64,000 nt of DNA from Pseudomonadota bacterium (GTDB lineage: Bacteria > Pseudomonadota > Alphaproteobacteria > Rhizobiales > Xanthobacteraceae): positions 1 through 64,000 of the forward strand of contig JAEXYA010000065.1 of NCBI GenBank assembly GCA_023451825.1, read 5' to 3'. Of the stretch, positions 1 to 8,323 are shown piece by piece. Below the pieces are notes generated by a model. The model was not told the origin of the DNA, ran no database searches, and saw nothing but the letters and a program-made list of their open reading frames with translations. Every line of letters starts with the position of its first letter. Position 1 is the first letter of the stretch. Made by a program: the position numbers and the translations under genes.

Positions 1-49
1 GGGCGGGGGGGGGGGCGCCCCACGTGACGTCGACGCATGGGGCGGCCCC
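1..49. other. G-rich window edge
   Basis: The first bases hold an uninterrupted run of 11 G (positions 5-15), followed by GC palindromic patches around a short stretch containing CACGTG and GTCGAC. No gene is seen here. The composition differs from the rest of the window and could be a contig or assembly edge, but this cannot be decided from sequence alone. Confidence 0.4.
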
Positions 50-92
50 CATCCGGCGCTGCGCGCCACCTTCCCCCGCAAGCGGGAGAAGG
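50..92. repeat. Intergenic repeat fragment
   Basis: A GC-rich stretch ending in a small hairpin with arms TTCCCCCGC and GCGGGAGAA. It resembles the CTCCCC-type intergenic repeats seen at 39137 and 55168 in this window. It lies just upstream of the MFS gene, so a translation start at position 37, which would run through it, is unlikely. Confidence 0.45.
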
Positions 93-117
93 AAAAACCT
101 TCATCCCCCACTTCCGC

Positions 118-1422
118 ATGCCTAATCCTTCAGCAACATCGCTTGACCCAGCAGGAACTCACCCCCAAGCTGTGATGGTGAATTCAGAAACGGCTCTCCC
201 GGAAACGTCCGCCTTCCAGCCCGACTCCCGTCAGGCATGGACCCGTCTTGCCCTGGCCCTGGTGGTCGGCTCGCTCGGCTCCGTCGGCATGTGGTCGGTC
301 GTCGTCATCCTCCCGGCCGTGCAAGTCGATCTCGCCGTCACCCGCGGCGCCGCATCGCTGGCCTTTACGTTCACGATGATCGGCTTCGGTATTGGCGGTG
401 TGATTGTCGGCCGGCTCACGGACCGGCTCGGGATCGTGGCCAGCATCGCACTGGCCACCATTGTGATGGCCATCGGCTATGTCCTGTCGGCCTTCACCAC
501 GGCGCTCTGGCAATTCGTCCTGCTGCATCTGCTGATCGGCGCTGGCTCATCCGCCACCTTCGCGCCGCTGATGGCCGAAGCCTCGCACTGGTTCGAACGC
601 CGCCGCGGCATCGCCGTCGCGCTGGCGGCGACCGGCAGCTATATCGGCGGCACCTTCTGGCCGCCCATCGTCAGCTGGGGCATGCTCAATCTCGGATGGC
701 GCCCCACCCAGCTCGGCATCGCGCTCGTCACGACCGTTCTCACGCTGATCACGCTCGCCGTGCTGCGCGCAAAAATGGGCGCCAATGAGCGGCGCAGCCA
801 TGCCAATGCGGCGGCGCCGAAGGTCGATCTGCAGCTGAGCCACAATGCGTTGACGGCGATCCTGTTCATCGCCGGCATCGGCTGCTGCGTCGCCATGGCG
901 ATGCCGCAGGTGCATATCGTCGCTTATTGCACCGATCTCGGTTACGGCGCTGCGCGCGGTGCTGAGATGCTCTCGGTGATGCTGGCGCTTGGCATCATCA
1001 GCCGCGTCGGCTCCGGCTTTCTCGCCGATCGGATCGGCGGGTTGCGCACGCTGTTGGTCGGCGCCATCGCGCAGGGCGTCGCGCTCGTCTTCTATCTGTT
1101 CTTCGACGGGCTGAGCTCGCTCTACATCATCTCGGCGATGTTCGGCCTGTTCCAGGGCGGCATCGTGCCGGCCTATGCCATCATCGTGCGCGAGGCGATG
1201 CCGGCCTCGCAGGCGGCGACGCGCGTCGGCATCGTCATTCTCGGCACCATCGCCGGCATGTCGCTGGGCGGTTGGTTGTCCGGTCTGATCTTCGACATGA
1301 CCGGATCGTATAACGCCGCTTTCATCAATGGCGTCGCCTTCAACCTGTTCAACATCACCATCGTCACCTGGCTGTTGCTGCGCGCCCGCAAGCGCAGCGC
1401 GATGACGCTGCGGACGGCGTGA
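118..1422 (+). CDS. MFS transporter (12-TM carrier)
   Basis: Inner-membrane major facilitator superfamily carrier of about 434 residues with roughly twelve hydrophobic segments. The loop after the second segment carries the MFS motif A (GRLTDRLG), and a related GFLADRIGG loop occurs in the second half, showing the usual internal duplication. The sequence resembles the monocarboxylate/oxalate-formate type of carrier, but the substrate cannot be named. The start is uncertain: the open frame reaches back to position 37, but that part overlaps an intergenic repeat, and neither ATG 118 nor ATG 175 has a convincing ribosome binding site. The stop lies 3 bases from the stop of the convergent CDF-type gene. 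Confidence 0.8.
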   Translation: MPNPSATSLDPAGTHPQAVMVNSETALPETSAFQPDSRQAWTRLALALVVGSLGSVGMWSVVVILPAVQVDLAVTRGAASLAFTFTMIGFGIGGVIVGRLTDRLGIVASIALATIVMAIGYVLSAFTTALWQFVLLHLLIGAGSSATFAPLMAEASHWFERRRGIAVALAATGSYIGGTFWPPIVSWGMLNLGWRPTQLGIALVTTVLTLITLAVLRAKMGANERRSHANAAAPKVDLQLSHNALTAILFIAGIGCCVAMAMPQVHIVAYCTDLGYGAARGAEMLSVMLALGIISRVGSGFLADRIGGLRTLLVGAIAQGVALVFYLFFDGLSSLYIISAMFGLFQGGIVPAYAIIVREAMPASQAATRVGIVILGTIAGMSLGGWLSGLIFDMTGSYNAAFINGVAFNLFNITIVTWLLLRARKRSAMTLRTA

Positions 1423-1425
1423 GCG

Positions 1426-2349
1426 CTACAGCCATGCCTCGTCGCTGGTGAATTCGATATTGAGCCAATGGCTCGGCGGCACCGCACCAAGCCGGTCCGC
1501 GATTTCGCGACGGATCGTATCGAAGTAATCCACCTCGCGCGGCCCGAGATCGTCCGGCGCAAGGAAGGTGATATCGACAAAGCGCGCGCGGCCCATCTTG
1601 GCGACATAGCTGGAAAAATTCTCGAAGCCATGGCGCTTCTGGATATCACGCGCGATCTCGCGGACTTCCTCGTCGAGATCGACGGGCGCGACCTGGATGA
1701 TGTCCTTCACCGATCGCCAGCAGGCCCGCAGCGGCAAGGGCAGCAGCAATACACTCAACGTCGCCAGCACGGCGGGATCGAGATAGGGCACGAGATGATC
1801 GTAGCTCGTGCCATGCATACGCGCGGCGACCCAGAAGCTGATGCCGAGCGCGACGCTGACGAGGCCGGACGCAAACCAGTTGCGCGCGTCCATCAGCAGC
1901 AATTCCGAATCCAGTCGCTTGGCCCGTGTCCCGATCACATAAGCCATCACCAGCGCGAGCAATCCCGCGATGATGCCGTAAGCGGCGCCTGGCCCGAACG
2001 ACACCGACCGACCGACGCTGAACAGATCGTTCAATGCACCGAGCAGCGCGTAACCGCATGACAGCGCGAGCACGACACTGTTGAGCAGGACGAGCATCGG
2101 CTCGAACTGCCAGAAGCCGAACTGGAAGTAGCGAGTCGATCCGCGCGTCAGCAACAGCGAGACGCCCACCGACAACCCGGTCATCGCCGCGTCGATCACC
2201 GAATACACGCCATCGAACACAATCGATGACGAATTGATGACAAGGCCCACCGAGATACCGACGGCGGCGTCGAAAGCGGTGACGATGATGGAGTAGACGA
2301 GGGCTTTGCGCTCCTCGCGGTTGTCGATGTCGTGCTGCAAGTCGGTCAT
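1426..2349 (-). CDS. CDF-family cation transporter, divergent
   Basis: Predicted inner-membrane protein of about 307 residues with five to six membrane segments and a C-terminal soluble domain, the layout of cation diffusion facilitators. In the second membrane segment the two aspartates of the family signature are kept (FDGVYSVID). In the fifth, where canonical members have a His and an Asp four residues apart, the sequence reads MDARNWFASG, so the usual metal site looks altered. It may move a different ion or have lost transport activity. The start is placed at the ATG at 2349 rather than eight codons upstream. Monocistronic and convergent with the MFS gene. Confidence 0.75.
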   Translation of the reverse strand: MTDLQHDIDNREERKALVYSIIVTAFDAAVGISVGLVINSSSIVFDGVYSVIDAAMTGLSVGVSLLLTRGSTRYFQFGFWQFEPMLVLLNSVVLALSCGYALLGALNDLFSVGRSVSFGPGAAYGIIAGLLALVMAYVIGTRAKRLDSELLLMDARNWFASGLVSVALGISFWVAARMHGTSYDHLVPYLDPAVLATLSVLLLPLPLRACWRSVKDIIQVAPVDLDEEVREIARDIQKRHGFENFSSYVAKMGRARFVDITFLAPDDLGPREVDYFDTIRREIADRLGAVPPSHWLNIEFTSDEAWL

Positions 2350-2410
2350 GGTAAGGACGCAAGGAAGCCACAAGAGATGTCGGAGTTTGCGCAGAAATAG
2401 CGACCTTTGA

Positions 2411-2875
2411 CTATGGCGTCAGGTCCTGCACCGGCGGCATCGAAGGCGCGCCGTCAGGCGGCACATATTCGCGGATACGCGTCGCGGCGCGGTCGCCAAA
2501 CATGCATTCCATGGTTGGTTCGGCGATCGCCGTCATGGTGCTTTCGATCTGCGGCCACTTTTCCGCCTGCAGCCACGCCCGATTCAATGTCGGCACGCCG
2601 CGCTCGGTGAGGCCGTAAAGCAGAGCGTCGAGGATTTCAGCATCGTCGATCCGCTCGAACATCGCATCACGCACGCAGTCGCACACCGCCTCGGGGCGCG
2701 CATAGCGTGGCGCCATGAAGGGCGCGCAGAGCCGGATGAACTCGCCACGCGGATCCGGCATCAACGACAATTGGCGCGTGTCGGCGCGCGCTGCATCCGG
2801 CGTCAAGCAGGCCGCCAGGCTGCAGAGCGCCATGCAGATCAGTGGAGATGGGAGCAGGTGAAATCGCAAAGCCAC
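2411..2875 (-). CDS. Hypothetical secreted protein
   Basis: A 154-residue protein with an N-terminal hydrophobic segment of about 18 residues followed by an Ala-rich stretch ending ARADT, fitting a Sec signal peptide cleaved near residue 31. The mature part is small and polar with four cysteines (around LCAPF, CDCVRD and ECMFGD), which may form disulfides in the periplasm. The CxC pattern and the predicted helices do not identify a family to me. It stands alone, in the same direction as the CDF gene. Confidence 0.6.
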   Translation of the reverse strand: MALRFHLLPSPLICMALCSLAACLTPDAARADTRQLSLMPDPRGEFIRLCAPFMAPRYARPEAVCDCVRDAMFERIDDAEILDALLYGLTERGVPTLNRAWLQAEKWPQIESTMTAIAEPTMECMFGDRAATRIREYVPPDGAPSMPPVQDLTP

Positions 2876-3154
2876 CGGAAGCCGGCCTGTTGAACTGGGC
2901 CATTCAAGCTAGCACGCTGGGCCTATGGATAGAACCCGGCGCTACGCATGCCGCGATGCGCCTGCGGTCAGGCCGCAAGGCGATTTGCCGGTTATGCGCT
3001 ATAAATGGCTCGTCTGCGGCTTCGGTCCGGCCAGGAGCAGAGGATGGTCCATATGATCGATGAGCAAGCAATGCGAGGCGTCGATCGTCGCCCCCTTTGC
3101 GCCAGACCGCCTGCCCGATACGACGACGTGATGTCACGAATGTTGCGCTGAAAT
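2876..3154. other. Intergenic region, no gene seen
   Basis: About 280 bases between the secreted protein and the tRNA. Short open frames exist on both strands but have no recognisable product or ribosome binding site. It presumably contains the promoter of the minus-strand secreted-protein gene. Confidence 0.5.
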
Positions 3155-3230
3155 TGGTGGGCCCACCAGGACTCGAACCTGGAACCAGACCGTTATGAGC
3201 GGTCGGCTCTAACCATTGAGCTATAGGCCC
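3155..3230 (-). tRNA. tRNA-Ile(CAT), lysidine type
   Basis: On the minus strand the sequence folds into a complete 76-base cloverleaf. Its acceptor stem begins GGGCCTA and pairs with TGGGCCC, followed by A and an encoded CCA. The D arm holds TAGCTCAATGGTTAGAGC, the anticodon loop is CTCATAA, and the T loop is TTCGAGT. The CAT anticodon together with the CTCATAA loop and the GTTAGAGC D-arm match the isoleucine tRNA whose C34 is converted to lysidine by TilS, rather than elongator or initiator Met tRNA. Assignment to Ile rather than Met is by resemblance. Confidence 0.9.
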
Positions 3231-3321
3231 TCCGGCGTCCAGCGCGGGTGCGTGGGGACGGCGGTGCTCGCTTTCCTTATATGGCTCGCCGCCGCCGTTC
3301 AATGGCGGGGCGGCCTGCTGC

Positions 3322-3346
3322 GGAACTTTGAGCCGACCGCAGCGTT
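3322..3346 (+). promoter_or_regulatory. EcfG-type promoter for DUF1328 gene
   Basis: GGAAC at 3322-3326 and CGTT at 3343-3346 are separated by exactly 16 bases, an exact match to the GGAAC-N16/17-CGTT promoter recognised by the alphaproteobacterial EcfG general-stress sigma factor. The start codon of the DUF1328 gene is 32 bases downstream. Confidence 0.65.
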
Positions 3347-3378
3347 TTCGTGCGCATTTTCAAAGTGGGGGAGCCGGA

Positions 3379-3591
3379 ATGCTGCGCTGGGCTATTATTT
3401 CTTTGATTATCTCGCTGATCGCCGGCGGGCTCGGCTTCACCAATATCTCGGCTTTCGCCAAGAAGATCTCGCTGATCCTGTTCGGCCTGTTCTTCCTCGG
3501 CTTCCTGGCGCTGCTGGGCTTTGCCTATCTGGTGGCCGGCGCCGTCAGCCATTCGGAAATGCTGCCGGCGCTGGTCGCGGTGAGCGTCTGA
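3379..3591 (+). CDS. DUF1328 small membrane protein
   Basis: A 70-residue protein with two hydrophobic helices joined by a short turn around SAFAKKIS, matching the DUF1328 (YtjA-like) family of small inner-membrane proteins of unknown function. The ATG at 3379 follows a GGGGGAG ribosome binding site. An upstream in-frame ATG at 3328 lies inside the promoter and is rejected. Family members are often induced by stress, and here an exact EcfG-type promoter precedes the gene. It converges on the Bug-type receptor gene with a gap of 9 bases. Confidence 0.85.
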   Translation: MLRWAIISLIISLIAGGLGFTNISAFAKKISLILFGLFFLGFLALLGFAYLVAGAVSHSEMLPALVAVSV

Positions 3592-3600
3592 CGCTCGGCC

Positions 3601-4587
3601 TCAATCCACCGAGACTTTGGCGAAATCCACCACCTTGCGCCATTTCTCGGTCTCGTTGCCGACGAGCTTGCCGAATTCCTCGGGGGTCATGGGCTTTGGC
3701 ACGCCGCCGGTGTCCGCGAGGCGGGCGATGAGTTTCGGATCCTTCAGCGCTTCACCGACGGCTTTGTTCAGCGCGGCGATGATCTCCGGCGGCGTGCCCT
3801 TGGGGGCGCCGATGCCGTAGAAGCCGATCGACTCGAAGCCGGGGACGGTTTCGGCGATGGCCGGGACATCCGGCACGATCGGCCAGCGCTGCGGCGAGGT
3901 CACGCCGAGCGCGCGGACACTGCCGCCGCGGGATTGTTCGAGCGCCGTCGGCAGGTTGTCGAAGATCAACTGCACCTTGTTCGAGATGATGTCGGGGAAG
4001 GCGATGGCCGAGCCGCGATAGGGCACATGGGTCATGTCGCACTTCGTCATCGCCTTGAACAATTCGGCCGACATATGCACCGAGGTGCCGTTGCCGGACG
4101 AGGCGTAGGAAATCTTGCCGGGATTGGCGAGGCAGTAATCGACGAATTCCTTCACCGTCTTGGCGGGAAAGGCATTCGACACCACCAGCATATTGGTGAG
4201 TTGCATGATGCTGGCGACCGGTACGATGTCGCGCATGAAATCGAACGGCAGCTTCTTGTAGAGCGAGGTGGAGATCGCATTGTTCGGCGCGACGAATAGC
4301 AGCGTGTAGCCATCAGGCGCGGCGGTGGCAGCCGCTGCGGCCGCGAGATTGCCGCCGGAGCCGGCGCGGTTCTCGACGATGAATTGCTGGTTGAAGTGAT
4401 CCGACAGCCACTGCGCCATGATGCGGGCGACGATATCCACCGGACCGCCGGCGGCGAAACCGATCAGCCAGCGCACCGGGCGATCCGGATAGCCCGCCGC
4501 GGACGCGGGGGTGGCGGTGAAACCGATCGAAGCGATGGCACAGATAGCGACGACGCGACGCGTCATTGCACGCAAAGATGCTAACAT
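3601..4587 (-). CDS. Bug/TctC-family solute-binding protein
   Basis: Periplasmic receptor of about 328 residues of the Bug (TctC) family, which serves tripartite tricarboxylate transporters. A signal peptide ends near PASAAGYPDRP. The family hallmarks follow: YPDRPVRWLIGFAAGGPVD at the mature N-terminus, ENRAGSGGN near residue 75, PDGYTLL, and FGKLVGNETEKW near the C-terminus. The start at 4587 is fixed by a GGGAGGG ribosome binding site just upstream; an upstream ATG at 4617 is rejected. No TctA/TctB membrane genes are nearby, as is common for the expanded Bug families. The ligand is unknown, probably an organic acid. Divergent from the TAXI receptor. Confidence 0.87.
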   Translation of the reverse strand: MLASLRAMTRRVVAICAIASIGFTATPASAAGYPDRPVRWLIGFAAGGPVDIVARIMAQWLSDHFNQQFIVENRAGSGGNLAAAAAATAAPDGYTLLFVAPNNAISTSLYKKLPFDFMRDIVPVASIMQLTNMLVVSNAFPAKTVKEFVDYCLANPGKISYASSGNGTSVHMSAELFKAMTKCDMTHVPYRGSAIAFPDIISNKVQLIFDNLPTALEQSRGGSVRALGVTSPQRWPIVPDVPAIAETVPGFESIGFYGIGAPKGTPPEIIAALNKAVGEALKDPKLIARLADTGGVPKPMTPEEFGKLVGNETEKWRKVVDFAKVSVD

Positions 4588-4744
4588 GATCCCTCCCAGT
4601 GTTGTCACCGCGCCCATGATGATTGATCGGCATGGCAGCGCGGCGTTGATCGGGCTTTGCCGCCCGTTATGCGCATGCTTTCATAGAATCCGGCATTTGC
4701 CTACCTCTGGCTGTGCGGTCATTGTCATCGCGTCAGGATGTCTC

Positions 4745-5707
4745 ATGAAGATCATGATGTGGATTTGCGCGGCGCTGCTGGTCTCGGGCAGCGCGATGGC
4801 ACAACAGGAATTGAAATCGATGTCTCCGACGACACTGAGCCTGGGCACCGCGACGCCGGGTGGCGGTTTTCCGCTCTATGGCGACGCCTTTGCCGAGGTG
4901 ATGAACGCGGCCGACCCCGGGCTGCAGCTCAAGACGCAGAATACCAAGGGGTCGACCGAGAACATTCCTCTGCTCGAAGACGGCAAGCTCGATCTTGCGT
5001 TGGTGGCGGGGGAGCCGGCCTATGAGGCCTTCAAGGGCATCAAGCGGGCGCCGACCAGGCTCAAGATCCTGACGGCGCTGTATTCCAATCCCGGCATGTT
5101 CGTGGTGCGGGCGGATAGTCCTTACAAGACGATCCGCGATCTCGTAGGCAAGCCCGTTGCGTTTGGCGCCAAGGGCTCCGGCCTCGTGTTTCTCTCGCGC
5201 TATGTGCTGGACGGGCTCGGGCTCGATCAGGACAAGGATTTCCAGGCGGTCTATCTCGACCGCGCGGGCGATGGACCCGCGATGGTGCTGGACGGCCGCG
5301 TCGCTGCACTGTGGGGCGCGGGGATCGGCTGGCCGGGCTTCAAGACCATGAGCGAGAGCCCCGGCGGCGCACGCTTCATCGCGCCAGACGCGGCGGAGAT
5401 CGGGCAGATCCGCGCCAAGCACAGTTTTCTCAAGCCGCTGCTGATTGGCGCGAACAGCTATCCGAAGCAGCCGGTGCCGATCGCATCGGTGGGATCTTGG
5501 AGCTATATCCTCACGCGTGAGACACTGCCGGATGATGTCGCTTATCGGCTGGCGAAAACATTGCATGCTGCTGAGGGCACGTTGGGCGCAAAGCTCGCGC
5601 AAGCAAAGGAGACGACGGCGAACAACACCGTCGCCGCCGCACCGGATCTGGCGATGATCCATCCGGGGGTGCTGAAGTATTTTCGCGAGATTGGGGTGGT
5701 GAGGTAG
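4745..5707 (+). CDS. TAXI-family TRAP solute-binding protein
   Basis: Periplasmic receptor of about 320 residues resembling the TAXI group of TRAP transporters. A signal peptide ends at GSAMAQQ. It is followed by LSLGTATPGGGFPLYGDAFA, the region corresponding to the TAXI ligand-binding start, and by later family-like blocks such as KTQNTKGSTENI and GKPVAFGAKGSG. The ATG at 4745 is preceded by AGGA at suitable spacing. No TRAP membrane subunit (DctM-like) is encoded nearby, so the partner must be elsewhere or the protein acts as a sensor. Ligand not predictable. The minus-strand Bug gene starts 157 bases upstream, so the gap probably holds divergent promoters. Confidence 0.8.
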   Translation: MKIMMWICAALLVSGSAMAQQELKSMSPTTLSLGTATPGGGFPLYGDAFAEVMNAADPGLQLKTQNTKGSTENIPLLEDGKLDLALVAGEPAYEAFKGIKRAPTRLKILTALYSNPGMFVVRADSPYKTIRDLVGKPVAFGAKGSGLVFLSRYVLDGLGLDQDKDFQAVYLDRAGDGPAMVLDGRVAALWGAGIGWPGFKTMSESPGGARFIAPDAAEIGQIRAKHSFLKPLLIGANSYPKQPVPIASVGSWSYILTRETLPDDVAYRLAKTLHAAEGTLGAKLAQAKETTANNTVAAAPDLAMIHPGVLKYFREIGVVR

Positions 5708-5723
5708 AAGCGAGCTCGAAGTC

Positions 5724-5805
5724 GTAGGGTGGGCAAAGCGTCAGCGTGCCCACCTGCAAATGCACGGCTGGTGAAGGTGGGCACGCTTCGCTTTGCCCAC
5801 CCTAC
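5724..5805. repeat. Intergenic palindromic repeat, family A
   Basis: Inverted repeat with outer arms GTAGGGTGGGCAAAGCG and CGCTTTGCCCACCCTAC and an inner pair around GTGCCCACC/GGTGGGCAC. It fills the gap between the convergent TAXI and LivK-type genes (16 and 6 bases from their stops), so it may act as a bidirectional terminator. Related copies are at 16074, 20142, 47711 and 62728. Confidence 0.85.
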
Positions 5806-5811
5806 AGGAAT

Positions 5812-7020
5812 TTACTTCTTCCCCAAGCCACACGCCGGATCCGGCGGTCCGAACGCATCCTCGCCCGAAATCTTGGCGAGGATCTTGTAGTAGTCCCACG
5901 GATATTTCGATTCTTCCGGCGACTTCACCTGCACCAGCATCAGGTCATGCACCATCAATCCGTCCTCGCGCAGCTTGCCGTTGCGCGCAAAGAAGTCCTC
6001 GATCGGCTTCTCGCGCATCTTGGCGGCGACCTTCAACGGATCGTCGGTGCCGGCGTCCTTGATGGCGTTGAGATAGACGATCGTGGATGAGTAGACGCCG
6101 GCCTGCCACATGGTGGGCATGCGCTTCATCTTGTCGAAGAAGCGCTTCGACCAGGCGCGCGTCTTGTCGTCCATATCCCAATAGAACGAGGTTGTGAGCA
6201 ACAGGCCCTGCGCCGTCGGCAGGCCAAGCGAGTCGATGTCGGTGATTAGCGCCAGCAGCGCCGCCATCTGCTGGCCGCCTTTGAACACACCGAATTCACC
6301 GGCAGTCTTGATCTCGTTGATATTGTTCGGCGGGCCGCCGGCGATGCCGATGATCTTCGCCTTCGAGGCCTGGGCCTGCAGCACGAAGGAGGAGAGGTCG
6401 GACGCGCCGAATGGCGGCCGCACGGAGCCGATCACCTTGCCGCCGGTCTTGGTGACCACGGCCGCCGCGTCGCGCTCCAGCGCATGGCCGAAAGCAAAAT
6501 CGTCGGTGATGAAGAACCAGCTGTCGCCGCCGCGTTTCACGACCTCTTGCGCGGTGCCGACGGCCAGCGCGCGGGTGTCGAACACCCATTGCATCGTATA
6601 GGGCGAGCAGAATTTTCCGTGGAAATCCGCAGCGCCTGTGGAGTGCGTGATGAACAGCCGCTTGCGGTCATTGGCGACATTCTGCACGGCGAGCCCGACG
6701 GCGGAGACGGGCACATCGACGATGAGGTCGACCTGATCGACATCGTACCAGCGACGCGCCAGCGAGGCGCCGACATCGGGCTTGAGCTGGTGATCGCCGA
6801 CAATGATGCTGATCGGCTTGCCGAGCACCGTGCCGCCGAAATCCTCGACGGCCATCTGTGCAGCAGTCACCGAGCCCTGGCCGGAAGGTGTCGCCGCTGG
6901 ACCGTTCATGTCGGTGAGCACGCCGATCTTGACGACGTCGTCGGAGATTTGGGCGGAGGCGGGCGTGTTGACGACGACAAGCGTCATGGCGGCGAGAGCC
7001 GCCGAAACGAAGGTGCGCAT
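5812..7020 (-). CDS. LivK-type ABC substrate-binding protein
   Basis: Periplasmic receptor of about 402 residues of the branched-chain amino-acid/amide ABC family (type I periplasmic fold). A signal peptide ends at TPASAQ. The mature protein starts VKIGVLTDMNGPAA, the typical opening of this family, and contains an FITDDFAFGHALE segment at the hinge region. The start at 7020 is supported by a GGGAGAA ribosome binding site; an upstream in-frame ATG at 7110 is rejected. No permease or ATPase genes of this class are adjacent. Many rhizobial paralogues of this type bind aromatic or other carboxylates, but the ligand here is unknown. Confidence 0.85.
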   Translation of the reverse strand: MRTFVSAALAAMTLVVVNTPASAQISDDVVKIGVLTDMNGPAATPSGQGSVTAAQMAVEDFGGTVLGKPISIIVGDHQLKPDVGASLARRWYDVDQVDLIVDVPVSAVGLAVQNVANDRKRLFITHSTGAADFHGKFCSPYTMQWVFDTRALAVGTAQEVVKRGGDSWFFITDDFAFGHALERDAAAVVTKTGGKVIGSVRPPFGASDLSSFVLQAQASKAKIIGIAGGPPNNINEIKTAGEFGVFKGGQQMAALLALITDIDSLGLPTAQGLLLTTSFYWDMDDKTRAWSKRFFDKMKRMPTMWQAGVYSSTIVYLNAIKDAGTDDPLKVAAKMREKPIEDFFARNGKLREDGLMVHDLMLVQVKSPEESKYPWDYYKILAKISGEDAFGPPDPACGLGKK

Positions 7021-7214
7021 GTGTTCTCCCGGCTTCGCGGCTCGTGATCGGCCGCGTGATAAGAAAGCATAGCGTAACTTCGTGCGGTGAACAGGCGGCA
7101 GGGTACACATTCACATGGCGTGGATGGGCACTTTACAATCTGTAGTATTGTGGTAGTTCCCCGCGCTTCGCAGCTGCGGTATCGCGGTGGCGGGGCTGGC
7201 GTCGTTCTCGTCGC
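7021..7214. other. Divergent intergenic region
   Basis: About 190 bases between the divergent LivK-type receptor and AraC-type regulator genes, expected to hold promoters for both. No clear sigma-70 pair, EcfG site or repeat was found by eye. Confidence 0.4.
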
Positions 7215-8185
7215 ATGGGGGCCGAGGTGGAGAAGACTGCGTTTTCGTCCAGAGACCTGCCTGCTCATCTCGGTGAAAACGCCAAGTTTGATCTTTGGCA
7301 GGATATCCATGTCGCGCAGATCTGGTCAGTCGAATATACGACTTCGGACAAGCTGCCTTTCGAAGCCGATATTGAAGCGACAAGCATTGGTTCTCTGGTG
7401 ATCGGGCAAATGGCCGGCACCATCAAGACCGCGACGCGCGTAACCGCAATATCGCGGAAGATCAAAACGATAGCTATCTGCTGCTGGTCAATAAGGCGCA
7501 GACAGATCTCGCCGGCAGACAATTCGGGCGCGATTATGCCGTCGGACGGGGCGAGGCCGCGCTGGTTTCTGCGGCCGAGCCGTTGAAGATGTACGGCGCC
7601 GACGCGAATCTCTGGATGAACGTCGTGCTTCCGCGCGAGGTTCTTACGCGGGCATTCCCGCATGTCGATAGCAGGCTGGCCCTGAAGATCGGGCAGGATA
7701 ACGAGGCGCTCGGTTTGCTTCGACGATACTGCCAGTTGCTGGAATCAGGCCCAGCGCTGACAAATCCCGATCTGATCACCCATGCGGAATCGACGATCGT
7801 CGATCTGATTGGACTGGCCACCGGGGCCAAGGGCGATGCAGCCGAATTGGCCGGCCTTCGCGGCTTGCGTGCAGCCCGGCTGCAGGCGGTGCTGGCAGGC
7901 ATCGCCGACAACTACGCGGACCCCGAGATTTCGGCGCAAGGTGTGGCGCGCGAACTCAAACTATCGCCGCGCTATGTCCATGATCTTCTGCAGGAAACCG
8001 GCATCAGCTTTTCTGAGCGTGTACTCGAGCTGCGTCTGCAAAAGAGCTTGAGCATGTTGCAGGATCGGCGCAGCGACGGCCTGCGGATCAGCGAGATCGC
8101 CTTGATCTGCGGTTTCAGTGATATCGCCTATTTCAATCGCTGTTTCCGCCGCCGCTTCGGCGGCACGCCGGGCAATGCGCGTTAG
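7215..8185 (+). pseudogene. AraC-family regulator, frameshifted
   Basis: Two overlapping frames together encode one AraC-type activator of about 323 residues. The first frame (7215 on) carries the N-terminal sensing domain up to about residue 72 (IGQMAGTIKTA). The second (mod-2 frame) continues as DARNRNIAEDQND from about 7433 and ends in the two helix-turn-helix units: ISAQGVARELKLSPRYVH, then ISEIALICGFSDIAYFNRCF. The join lies near 7424-7433, and the total length of 971 bases is one short of a multiple of three, so a single-base deletion (or sequencing error) explains it. Without repair, translation stops at 7586. A TTG at 7583 could restart only the C-terminal DNA-binding half. It sits directly upstream of the autotransporter and may have controlled it. 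Confidence 0.8.
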
Positions 8186-8323
8186 GCCCGTTGCGACGCA
8201 GACACACTGCCACGGAAACAGTTGTAGCTCGCTGCAGGACAAGTCCTGTGCATTCCAGCCAAAGACGCCGCCGCGGCCTGATGCGACATCTTGTGCATGG
8301 CTCTGAAAATGCACGAGGAATGG

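Noticed and set aside
7583..8185. A complete short AraC gene starting at TTG 7583
   Set aside because: The sensing-domain sequence continues upstream in this same frame to about 7433 and then in another frame, so it is the remainder of a broken gene rather than a real start.
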